Shown here one piece after another: positions 1 to 6,818 of a stretch of DNA of 13,320 nucleotides. Source of the DNA: Neisseriaceae bacterium (GTDB lineage: Bacteria > Pseudomonadota > Gammaproteobacteria > Burkholderiales > Neisseriaceae). The stretch lies in NCBI GenBank assembly GCA_017518785.1, contig JAFWUA010000017.1:1-13320 (forward strand), written 5' to 3'. The notes beneath the pieces are model-generated. The model ran no database searches and was not told the DNA's origin. It saw only the letters and a list, made by a program, of their open reading frames with translations. Position numbers and translations under genes: made by a program. Each line of letters starts with the position of its first letter. Within the stretch, counting starts at the first letter, position 1.

Positions 1-793
1 CTTCCTCAATGCGTTTTCTTTCAGCAGCGATTTTCGAAGCTTCAAGTTTTCGTGCTTCTTCAAGATGGCGAATCTCATCTAAACGTCTTACTTCGGCATT
101 GCGTTTTGATTCATAGCTTGTTTCTTTGGGTGCAGACAAGCCTTTTTGTTGTCGCATGATTTCTTTTTGTTGTTCGATAACTTCTTTTAGTTGTTTGATA
201 ATGTCTTTTTGATAGTCGATTGTTTCTTTTTGAGCTGCAATTAGACTTTGCAGTTCTTCTATTTTTTGTTGAGCTACACTTGTTGATAATTGTGATGAAG
301 CGTCATCACTGTAATCCCAAGTGGAAAATCCACCTCCGGCTGGTTCGTCAAAATCGGATAAATCCAATTTCTCTAAATCTGCAATATTGCGTCTGATAAA
401 ATTTCTATGATTAATTGAATTTCCGTTTATTTCTGATTCATTATCATCGTCATCATCATCATCGTCCCAGACAAATTCAAGATCACTTGCCCACGGCAAT
501 AACACTGCACGTCCTGGTGATTTTGGTTCAGGAAATGTACCTGGAAATTCTGGAACGTCTATTGTTCCTACAACGTCTCTTTCTTGTCTTTGAGAAAGAC
601 GGTATAAACGATTACCAAAAGTTATTGTTCCTAAATATACTCCTTCTGGGGTAACGACTTCGTTATCCATCCAAGGAGTCCAACCAATCCATCGTCCATA
701 ACGGTCAAAGACGTGTTTCTTTTTGCGAAACGCAACCCATTGCCCCTGTGAATCGAATAGATAGTTAATTAGATGTGGAGATGAATATGCCAT
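1..793 (-). CDS. Partial gene: beta-repeat (4-fold beta-flower-like) protein with poly-Asp tract and coiled coil
   Basis: I read 264 codons from an ATG at 793-791 with an AAGAGG Shine-Dalgarno site just upstream. The frame stays open to the window edge, so the C-terminus is missing. Residues about 10-68 hold three imperfect repeats of the type LFDSQGQWVAF, VFDRYGRWIGW and VVTPEGVYLGT, each a D/P-x-x-G turn followed by a beta strand ending in an aromatic or aliphatic residue. This resembles the 4-fold beta-flower type of module; that assignment is inference from pattern. A run of eight aspartates follows near residues 110-117, then a Gly/Ser-rich linker. From about residue 172 the chain is heptad-like and rich in Q, K and E, consistent with a long coiled coil. 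No signal peptide or membrane segment is seen. Function is unknown. Confidence 0.8.
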   Translation of the reverse strand, partial: MAYSSPHLINYLFDSQGQWVAFRKKKHVFDRYGRWIGWTPWMDNEVVTPEGVYLGTITFGNRLYRLSQRQERDVVGTIDVPEFPGTFPEPKSPGRAVLLPWASDLEFVWDDDDDDDDNESEINGNSINHRNFIRRNIADLEKLDLSDFDEPAGGGFSTWDYSDDASSQLSTSVAQQKIEELQSLIAAQKETIDYQKDIIKQLKEVIEQQKEIMRQQKGLSAPKETSYESKRNAEVRRLDEIRHLEEARKLEASKIAAERKRIEE

Positions 794-922
794 AGTAACC
801 TCTTGCTATTAATCTACCGTCTTGTTTTTTGCTACGCTAATGTAGTTCGTACGTCTAAACATGTTTAATTTTTAAAACAATTATGCTTTCTCTTGATGCT
901 CATATAGTTATTGTTAGTGGTT

Positions 923-953
923 AAAAACACCCAATCGTACCGATTAGGTTTTT
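923..953. terminator. Compact hairpin with T-runs on both strands, in the leader of the partial gene
   Basis: Arms 929-937 (ACCCAATCG) and 941-949 (CGATTAGGT) pair over nine bases, with one G-U pair on the minus-strand RNA, around a three-base loop. The stem is followed by five T on either strand. It has the form of an intrinsic terminator. It lies directly at the predicted start of the minus-strand transcript, so it could be a 5' stem-loop, an early terminator or an attenuator. Confidence 0.5.
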
Positions 954-955
954 CG

Positions 956-984
956 ATGATAGCATAACTTAAATAAAGGTTCAA
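956..984 (-). promoter_or_regulatory. Candidate sigma70 promoter for the partial gene at 1-793
   Basis: On the minus strand a -35 box TTGAAC (984-979) and a -10 box TATCAT (961-956) are separated by 17 bases. A TG one base before the -10 box gives an extended -10. The match is four of six and five of six to consensus. Transcription would start near 950, giving a leader of about 155 bases. Confidence 0.5.
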
Positions 985-1207
985 TAAAACTACATATTGA
1001 AATCAATTGCCGTTTATCTTGATAAGTAGTGATTGTGATATTGGTTATTTGGTGTTTATTTTATATAAGGTTATGATATTTTGTTATTTTTATTGATTGT
1101 TAATTATTGATTTTTATCATTTTTGATAAAATTAGTTAGTAGTTGATTTGATTTGTAAAGTTATCAAGAAACACTTGTAAAACTAAAATAATTTTTAAAA
1201 GTAACGC

Positions 1208-1370
1208 TGTATGAGACTCCTGCAAAACACGATTTTTTCTATTACTCGTCATTCTGAACCGAAGCATTGAGCGTAGCGAAGTGGCAAGCAAAGAATCTTT
1301 ATAAACAATAAGTTAGATTCTTCATTTCACTTCGTGAAATTCAGAATGACGAGTGCAGGAGTCTCTGTAT
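1208..1370. mobile_element. MITE copy A with 5-bp target duplication TGTAT
   Basis: The element spans 1213-1365 (153 bases) and ends in a perfect 12-bp inverted repeat, GAGACTCCTGCA and its complement. It is flanked on both sides by TGTAT (1208-1212 and 1366-1370). An inner 14-bp perfect inverted repeat (1244-1257 and 1341-1354, containing CGTCATTCTGA) and a TTTCACTTCGTGAAA hairpin lie inside. It has no coding capacity, so it would need a transposase supplied from elsewhere. It is the same family as the copy at 1763-1893, in the opposite orientation, with about 22 extra bases in the left half. Confidence 0.85.
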
Positions 1371-1596
1371 GGTATACATTTTTGTACAACATTTGCGTGG
1401 TGTTTCTGATAAAATATATTGAAATTCAAAAGGTTATTTTTGCAATGTTTGGTTTAGAATGGATATTCATGCAACAGGTTTAGATTTTTGTTTCAGCAAC
1501 AAGTTTTGTAAAGTTTTAAGTAGCAATAATGCAACAGATATTTTTGTATGAATTTTATACTTTAAGGTAAGGAAGTTAAATGGCAATAAAAAGTCT
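1366..1596. other. AT-rich stretch between MITEs, no gene seen
   Basis: I find no open frame longer than a few dozen codons. A weak promoter-like pair (TTTGCG, 17 bases, TATATT near 1394-1422) and an RBS-like GGAAG before an ATG at 1580 are present. The frame from that ATG closes after 27 codons inside the neighbouring MITE. Confidence 0.4.
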
Positions 1597-1744
1597 GAAA
1601 CCTTTGCAAAACTGGCATCTGTGGCACATTTTTTCGTTGTGCGTTGCTCGAAAACTCGCCTAACTTGTTGTTATGTCTTTGTTTTATGTGCTACTGCTCC
1701 TTGAAATGCACTCATATCTACCAGTTTTGCAAATGTATCAGTCT
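1592..1744. mobile_element. MITE copy D with 5-bp target duplication AGTCT
   Basis: The element spans 1597-1739 (143 bases). Its ends, GAAACCTTTGCAAAACTGG and CCAGTTTTGCAAATGTATC, are inverted repeats of 19 bases with two mismatches. AGTCT flanks it on both sides (1592-1596 and 1740-1744). The ends share the TTGCAAAAC core with the GAGAC-type elements nearby, but the interior is unrelated and lacks the CGTCATTCTGA hairpin arms. It may be an internally deleted insertion sequence. The right-hand duplicate is the first five bases of an uptake motif (AGTCTGCCGGAAAA), so the target was that motif. Confidence 0.82.
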
Positions 1745-1753
1745 GCCGGAAAA
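1740..1753 (-). repeat. Uptake-like motif, left arm of the split terminator
   Basis: AGTCTGCCGGAAAA carries the perfect 9-base core CTGCCGGAA at 1743-1751. It faces an opposite copy at 1902-1915. A MITE interrupts its upstream side and another separates the two arms. Confidence 0.85.
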
Positions 1754-1757
1754 GTAT

Positions 1758-1898
1758 TTATAGAGACTCTTGCAAAACTCGTCATTCTGAATTTCACGAA
1801 GTGAAATGAAGAATCTAACTTATTTTTTATAAAGATTCTTCGCTACTCTCAGAATGACGAGTAATAGAAAAAATCGAGTTTTGCAGTAGTCTCTTATA
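1758..1898. mobile_element. MITE copy B with 5-bp target duplication TTATA
   Basis: The element spans 1763-1893 (131 bases). Its ends, GAGACTCTTGCAAAACTCG and the complement with two mismatches, form a 19-bp terminal inverted repeat. TTATA flanks it exactly at 1758-1762 and 1894-1898. Read in reverse complement it matches the copy at 1213-1365 over most of both halves. It sits between two facing uptake motifs, that is, in the loop of a former terminator hairpin. Confidence 0.87.
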
Positions 1899-1901
1899 TG
1901 G

Positions 1902-1919
1902 CTTTCCGGCAGACTTTTT
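1902..1919 (+). terminator. Uptake-like motif with T-run, right arm of the split terminator beside map
   Basis: CTTTCCGGCAGACT (1902-1915) is followed by TTTTA. With the copy at 1740-1753 it could form a 13-bp stem, but the loop is now about 150 bases because of the MITE between them. The map stop codon lies a few bases downstream on the plus-strand map, so this is the proximal arm for map transcripts. Confidence 0.6.
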
Positions 1920-1922
1920 ATT

Positions 1923-2699
1923 TTAAGGTTCACCTGTCATGGGGCTAATTGTTAGAATTTCGCAACCATCTTCGGTAACCAAAACTTCGTGTTTCCACTG
2001 TGCAGATAAAGAACGGTCTTTGGTTACTGCTGTCCAGCCGTCATTGAGGATTTTTAAATGGCGTTTTCCTTGATTAATCATGGGTTCGATAGTGAAAATC
2101 ATGCCAGGTTTTAGTTTTGGACCACAGCCTTTTTGTCCATAGTGCAAAACTTGTGGTTCTTCGTGAAAACGTTGTCCGATGCCATGTCCGCAAAATTCTC
2201 TTACTACTGAATATCCCATGTTTTCAGCATATTGTTGAATTGCATAGCCAATGTCTCCTAAATGAGCACCAGGACGCACCGCCTCTATGCCCTTCATCAT
2301 GCATTCATGAGTTACATCGATTAGACGTTGGGCAATTGGAGATACTTTACCCACACAAAACATACGGCTTGAATCACCGTGAAAACCATCTTTAATCACA
2401 GTTACATCAATATTGATAATATCACCATTTTTCAATGGTTTGCTATCTGGAATACCGTGACAAATCACCTGATTTACCGATGTGCAAATCGATTTAGGGT
2501 AGGGCGGATTGCCATAATTTAGTGGTGCTGGAATAGTTTGTTGTACATTTACTTGGTAGTTGTGGCATAGGGTGTTAAGTTCATCAGTTGTAACACCTAC
2601 TTTTACAAATGGAGTAATGTAATCCAATAATTCAGCAGCCAAGCGACCTGCTATACGCATTTTTTCGATTTCTTCTGCGGTTTTTATGATAATAGCCAT
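1923..2699 (-). CDS. map: Type I methionine aminopeptidase (with a substituted metal-ligand position)
   Basis: The 258-residue product has the length and motifs of bacterial type I methionine aminopeptidase, the cytosolic dinuclear metalloenzyme that removes the initiator methionine from nascent proteins. The Met-pocket segment SICTSVNQVICHGIP is at 70-84 with H81. Metal ligands D98 (INIDVT), D109 (FHGD), H172 (CGHGIG) and E205 (TIEP) are present, as is H179 (FHEEPQ). The fifth ligand, E235 of the E. coli enzyme in the motif AQYEHT, aligns with K236 in AQWKHE. This replaces an otherwise invariant glutamate (codon AAA, one base from GAA). The gene follows trpC after 14 bases and is probably co-transcribed. 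The family assignment is certain; full catalytic activity is in doubt. Confidence 0.95.
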   Translation of the reverse strand: MAIIIKTAEEIEKMRIAGRLAAELLDYITPFVKVGVTTDELNTLCHNYQVNVQQTIPAPLNYGNPPYPKSICTSVNQVICHGIPDSKPLKNGDIINIDVTVIKDGFHGDSSRMFCVGKVSPIAQRLIDVTHECMMKGIEAVRPGAHLGDIGYAIQQYAENMGYSVVREFCGHGIGQRFHEEPQVLHYGQKGCGPKLKPGMIFTIEPMINQGKRHLKILNDGWTAVTKDRSLSAQWKHEVLVTEDGCEILTISPMTGEP

Positions 2700-2714
2700 G
2701 TTTTTTATTTCCAG

Positions 2715-3509
2715 TTAATTGTTAATTCCTAATAGCACACGTAGTGCATTTTCAACATTTTCTTGTCGCATTAGTGATTCACCAACTAAAAAGGTTTGCA
2801 CCCCATGATTGTTCATCATAACAATGTCATTGTGAGTTTTAATGCCACTTTCGCAGACTACGATTTTGTTTTTCAATAGCGGTAATAAGCGTAATGTTTG
2901 GTTGGTATCAACTTCAAATGTATGTAAATTGCGATTATTCACTCCAAATAATGAAGAAGTTAATTGTTGGCATTTTTTCAATTCATCTTCATTGTGAAGT
3001 TCTACCAAGACTGACATGTTTAATTCATGGGCAATTGTTTCTAATTCGATTAATTGCTCTGCCGATAGTGATGATGCAATCAATAATATTGCATCTGCAC
3101 CAAATGCACGTGCTTGATACACCTGATATGGGTCAATAATAAAATCTTTACGCAACACCGGCAGATTACACGCTTGTTTAACAATTTCAATAAAATCAAT
3201 ATGTCCTTGAAAGAAATCTTCATCGGTCAGTACCGATATACAAGCGGCATTAGCTTTTTCGTAAGCAGTTGCAATTTCGGCAGGATTAAAATTTTTGCGG
3301 ATTAATCCTTTGGAAGGAGATGCCTTTTTAATTTCTGCGATAATTGCAACTTGATTATTTGCGTGCTTATTGACGATTGCATCTAAAAAATTGCGAGGCG
3401 GTTGTGCATCAATGGCACGTTGTCGCATTTCTGTCTTATTTATTTTTTTTTGTTGTGCAGCTATTTCTTCTGCTTTGCGTTGATTGATGTGTGTTAAGAT
3501 GTCGTTCAT
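2715..3509 (-). CDS. trpC: Indole-3-glycerol phosphate synthase
   Basis: The 264-residue product is a single-domain TrpC, a cytosolic (beta/alpha)8 barrel that closes carboxyphenylaminodeoxyribulose phosphate to indole-3-glycerol phosphate in tryptophan synthesis. Visible motifs are IAEIKKASPSKG (E59, K61), VLRKDFI (K121), VLVELHNEDEL (E170), GVNNRNL (N191-N192), VVCESGI (E220-S221) and FLVGESLM. These contain the residues known for catalysis and phosphate binding. It is a monofunctional enzyme, with no fused PRA isomerase domain. No trpD, trpF or leader peptide is next to it, and map follows after 14 bases. The ATG has no clear Shine-Dalgarno site, but the N-terminus (NDILTHINQRKAEEI) matches the family's usual start. 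Confidence 0.97.
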   Translation of the reverse strand: MNDILTHINQRKAEEIAAQQKKINKTEMRQRAIDAQPPRNFLDAIVNKHANNQVAIIAEIKKASPSKGLIRKNFNPAEIATAYEKANAACISVLTDEDFFQGHIDFIEIVKQACNLPVLRKDFIIDPYQVYQARAFGADAILLIASSLSAEQLIELETIAHELNMSVLVELHNEDELKKCQQLTSSLFGVNNRNLHTFEVDTNQTLRLLPLLKNKIVVCESGIKTHNDIVMMNNHGVQTFLVGESLMRQENVENALRVLLGINN

Positions 3510-3632
3510 AGTTTGTTTTGGCTGAAAAAAGTCCTAATCCTACCGCAAAATATCATTTAATAAAATCCTTATCTAACATAATAATTTTCTGCTACTATTT
3601 ACGCCATTTTCCAATCGAATAAAAAATATCCA
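3510..3632. promoter_or_regulatory. Divergent intergenic region between trpC and the RDD operon
   Basis: This 123-base spacer must hold promoters for both directions. A plus-strand candidate is TTATCT (3569-3574), 18 bases, TACTAT (3593-3598). A minus-strand candidate is TTAGAT (3576-3571), 18 bases, TATTTT (3552-3547) preceded by an extended TG. Both are only moderate matches, and their -35 boxes overlap, so mutual interference is possible. Confidence 0.3.
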
Positions 3633-4364
3633 ATGAATCTAGATACTCTATACACCATTCGAACACCAGAAGTTACGGATATTAATCTACGTCCGGCAGG
3701 GGTTGTCTCGCGTGCCAGAGCGTTTTTGGTGGATTTTTTCATTCGTGTTTTATTGGTAATTGCGGTGTCGTGGGCATTCGTTACGATTATATACAGTGCA
3801 GGGGACACTGCCGGAAAAGTAATTTTTGGGATATGGTTGATTTTTATATTTATAGTTTATTGGCTATATCCAGTACTATTTGAAACTTTCTGGAATGGAC
3901 AGACTCCCGGAAAAAAATTATTAGGCTTACGTGTAGTGCAAGACAACGGTTCTCAAATTACATTTTCTGCATCATTGATTCGCAATTTATTGCGTGTAGT
4001 TGATGTTTTGCCGTTTTCTTATGCTGGTGGAATGGTGTGTATGTTTTTGAATCCACAATTTAGGCGTTGTGGAGATATTATTTCCGGCAGTATGGTAGTT
4101 TATGTTGTGAAATCGCAATACAAGGTAGATAAAAAAATCTTGGCAAATGTGAGTGCTATTAATCCCCCACTTGCTTTGTCTAAAAATGAACGTGTGGCAA
4201 TTATGCTATTTATTGAACGTCTTCCTAAATTGCCACAGGAAAGAGCACAAGAGTTAGCCAATAATCTTTTGGAAGATACTTCTGTTCCTGAAATGCAGCG
4301 TATTGATACCATTAAATCATGGGCAAAATCCATGTTGGGAGAAAGAGGGCGTTGGCAATCGTGA
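3633..4364 (+). CDS. RDD family integral membrane protein
   Basis: The 243-residue product has RDD-family marks: R27/R29 and D34 before the first membrane segment (SRARAFLVDFFIR), the TPGKKLLGLRV motif at 91-101, RNLLRVVDVLP near 117-127 and RRCGDIISG near 144-152. Membrane segments are predicted at about 31-53, 63-83 and 121-140. A soluble, charged C-terminal tail of about 80 residues follows. Transport roles have been proposed for some RDD proteins, but none can be assigned here. It is the first gene of a six-gene overlapping set, and its TGA overlaps the GTG of the next gene as GTGA. A weak upstream Shine-Dalgarno site leaves the start slightly uncertain. Confidence 0.88.
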   Translation: MNLDTLYTIRTPEVTDINLRPAGVVSRARAFLVDFFIRVLLVIAVSWAFVTIIYSAGDTAGKVIFGIWLIFIFIVYWLYPVLFETFWNGQTPGKKLLGLRVVQDNGSQITFSASLIRNLLRVVDVLPFSYAGGMVCMFLNPQFRRCGDIISGSMVVYVVKSQYKVDKKILANVSAINPPLALSKNERVAIMLFIERLPKLPQERAQELANNLLEDTSVPEMQRIDTIKSWAKSMLGERGRWQS

Positions 4365-5335
4365 AACAGTATATTTTTGAACAACAACACGAACAATTCT
4401 GGCATGATTTTGAGAAGGTGGTAACTTCCTTTGAAAAAAATAGACCATCAATTAATGCACAGGAATTTGCACGTCAATATCGCATTGTTTGTCAACACGT
4501 TGCACAAGCTTCGTCTCGTAATTATTCGCCATCTTTAATCGAAGATTTGCAACATTTAATTGAGCGAGCACATCACGTTTTATATCGTCCCACCACTTCT
4601 ATACTTTCGCAATTTATGCAGTGGATACGTTGCGATTTGCCAGTAAGTGTGCGTGCTGAAAAGAAGATGGTAATTTGGGCACATTTGATTTTTTATGTAC
4701 CGTTTTTTGTGATGATGTTGTTTTGTGCGGTTTTTCCTGATTTATCTGAACGCTTATTAGGAACGTGGCACACATCTATGATGGATAAAATGTACGAAGA
4801 TTTGGCTGAACAAACCAAACATGGCGAAAACCGTGATTTTGGTATAAATATGGCAATGTTTGGTTTTTATATTTTTAATAATATTGGTATTGCGTTTAAG
4901 ACTGCCGGAAGTGGTTTATTGTTTGGAGTTGGAACGCTTTATATTTTGCTTTCCAATGGTTTTGTAATTGGTTCGGTATTTGGACATATGTTACATGCCG
5001 ATATGGAAGTTGCAGCTGCTTTCTTTGGTTTTGTATCTACGCATGGTGCTTTTGAATTAACTGGAATTGTATTATCCGGTGCGGCTGGTTTAAGAATTGG
5101 TCTATCTCTAATCGATCCGCAAGGTTATTCACGTATGGACGCTTTGAAAATTCAAGGAAAAAGTGCCGCTAAATTGATTACTGCTGCATTTTTTCTATTA
5201 GTAATTGCTGCATTTTTTGAAGCGTTTTGGTCTTCTATGGGTATGATTCCACCTGTGGTAAAAATATTTTTCGCTATATTTTGTTGGATTGGGGTTTATA
5301 TATATTTGTTTCGTGTAGGGAGTAAAAATGGATAA
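4361..5335 (+). CDS. SpoIIM-family (stage II sporulation protein M / DUF95) membrane protein
   Basis: I prefer the GTG at 4361, which gives the usual N-terminus MKQYIFEQQHEQFW and a four-base overlap (GTGA) with the previous gene. An upstream in-frame ATG at 4319 would add 14 residues and a long overlap. The 324-residue product has a cytosolic helical N-terminus and about six hydrophobic segments (104-126, 165-180, 184-208, 216-247, 270-288, 301-317). The family signature is visible as FNNIGIAFKTAGSG and as the HG-x-x-E segment (H228, G229, E232) followed by LSGAAGLRIG. In Bacillus, SpoIIM belongs to a sporulation peptidoglycan-remodelling complex. Gram-negative homologues beside moxR are not sporulation proteins and their role is unknown. 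Confidence 0.9.
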   Translation: MKQYIFEQQHEQFWHDFEKVVTSFEKNRPSINAQEFARQYRIVCQHVAQASSRNYSPSLIEDLQHLIERAHHVLYRPTTSILSQFMQWIRCDLPVSVRAEKKMVIWAHLIFYVPFFVMMLFCAVFPDLSERLLGTWHTSMMDKMYEDLAEQTKHGENRDFGINMAMFGFYIFNNIGIAFKTAGSGLLFGVGTLYILLSNGFVIGSVFGHMLHADMEVAAAFFGFVSTHGAFELTGIVLSGAAGLRIGLSLIDPQGYSRMDALKIQGKSAAKLITAAFFLLVIAAFFEAFWSSMGMIPPVVKIFFAIFCWIGVYIYLFRVGSKNG

Positions 5336-6818
5336 CTCTACACGAGATATGATTAGTTTTCGCCGCCGTTCAGTTTGGGAAAGTTTCGATTTAGGCGTGC
5401 ATTTGGTTGTGAAACGTTTGTTTTTTTATATGGCTTTGTATTTTATTGCCGTATTACCTTTGTATGTTTTATCAACTATTATTTTTTTCGATAATCCTAC
5501 TTGGTCGCTTACTGTGATTTGGTGGTTAAAACCTGCATTTGAAGCAGGATTGGTATTGGCATTATCCAAACAGGTTTTAGGGGAAAATCCAAGTTTTTCC
5601 GGCAGTCTTAAGAGTACGTGGCGTTTATGTTTTCGCTATCGTATTATCGGTGATTTGTTATTAAGAAGATTATCAACTAAACGAGCAATAATCTTGCCAA
5701 TTACCGTATTAGAAAAAGTATCTGGCGAAAGACACAGGAAAAGAAGGCAACAAATCTCTTATCGCACTGGTTCTGCAAGTAGTTGGTTAATGCTATTTGG
5801 AGTACATTTCGAAGCTATTTTGTTATATGGCTGTGTTTTGTTGTTAAGCTGGATTTTGTTTAAAGATTTAAGTCAAAACTTTTTGCCCAAACAACCAGTT
5901 AATTACAAATATATTGAAGCATTGGCAGACTGGTTTATACGTGCTGACCATCATTGGATTTGGCATGTTTTTAATTTATTGTATGTATTAGTGCTGTCTT
6001 TTTGGGAACCGTTTTTTGTTGCCATGTGTTTTGCACTGTATTTACAAGTAAGAACAGAAACCGAAGCTTGGGATATTGGTTTGGTGTTCAATCAATTAGC
6101 GGAACGTTTGCGAAATATTTCCACAGCGATATTAATTGGATTGATATTTTCCGGCAGTGTATTAGTAAGTGATATTGCTAATGCCGAAACTCCACCAGAT
6201 CGCCTTCAAGTTGAAGAAACACGACAAAAAAGCATTGGCAGCAAACCTTTTGGACGAATTGAAACCCAAAATAGTCGTGTTTGGAAACGGAAAAGTTCAG
6301 GTGGTAGCAGAGCATCGTATTCTCATGCCCCATCTTTGGGGAATATATTATTGTTTATTCTTATCATATCTTTTCTTGGTGCGGCGTTGTATTTGATTTG
6401 GAAATTGCAGTTATTCAAATCAAATGTGGAAGATGAAAAACCACAAGTGGTTGAACGCATTTTTGGTATGGACGTTAGACGTGAAAGTCTGCCGGAAAAC
6501 CTTACAGATGTTGCAAGAAATTTAGCTAAAACCGATGCTCGTGCTGCTATCTCATTGTTATATAGAGCTTTATTGGTGCATTTGATTCATCAAGAACGTG
6601 CTACTTTAAGAGATAGTATGACTGAACAGGAAATCCTAAATTTAGTGCAAGTCAAACATATTCATTTAACTGAAATAACAGAACGTTTTACTAAAATACG
6701 TATTGCATCTGCTTATGCTCATATTCAGGCTAATGAAGATGAGATTTTGCAATTATGTAATGACTACGACAATTTAATTCGTAATTCTTCTATAAAGATC
6801 AAGGAGAAACAACAATGA
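5328..6818 (+). CDS. DUF4129 domain membrane protein
   Basis: The 496-residue product starts at an ATG that overlaps the previous gene by eight bases, with GGGAG upstream. The N-terminal half is a membrane domain with segments near 31-53, 155-178 and 213-238. A further hydrophobic segment at 265-282 is followed by SDIANA-ET, which resembles a signal-peptide cleavage site inside the protein. A polar, probably periplasmic, stretch (about 285-335) and a last membrane segment (about 339-360) follow. The C-terminal domain (about 385-490) has the DUF4129 pattern DARAAISLLYRALL followed by TEQEIL and a helical end. Three uptake motifs lie inside the gene. DUF4129 proteins are regular partners of moxR and DUF58 genes; their biochemical role is not known. 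Confidence 0.85.
   Translation: MDNSTRDMISFRRRSVWESFDLGVHLVVKRLFFYMALYFIAVLPLYVLSTIIFFDNPTWSLTVIWWLKPAFEAGLVLALSKQVLGENPSFSGSLKSTWRLCFRYRIIGDLLLRRLSTKRAIILPITVLEKVSGERHRKRRQQISYRTGSASSWLMLFGVHFEAILLYGCVLLLSWILFKDLSQNFLPKQPVNYKYIEALADWFIRADHHWIWHVFNLLYVLVLSFWEPFFVAMCFALYLQVRTETEAWDIGLVFNQLAERLRNISTAILIGLIFSGSVLVSDIANAETPPDRLQVEETRQKSIGSKPFGRIETQNSRVWKRKSSGGSRASYSHAPSLGNILLFILIISFLGAALYLIWKLQLFKSNVEDEKPQVVERIFGMDVRRESLPENLTDVARNLAKTDARAAISLLYRALLVHLIHQERATLRDSMTEQEILNLVQVKHIHLTEITERFTKIRIASAYAHIQANEDEILQLCNDYDNLIRNSSIKIKEKQQ

Noticed and set aside
415..654. Plus-strand open frame of 79 codons
   Set aside because: It is antisense to the partial gene whose minus-strand frame is open from 793 to 1 with a good Shine-Dalgarno site. 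Its protein is low complexity (His-rich from the Asp codons).
1580..1663. Short frame with GGAAG before the ATG (27 codons), and a 20-codon frame if both MITEs are removed
   Set aside because: The present frame runs into a MITE and has no family likeness. The reconstructed one runs through the terminator palindrome (LPE...FPAD), which any frame across the motif would give.
4319..4360. ATG at 4319 as start of the SpoIIM-family gene
   Set aside because: It gives a 46-base overlap and 14 extra residues not typical of the family. The GTG at 4361 forms a GTGA junction and the usual N-terminus.
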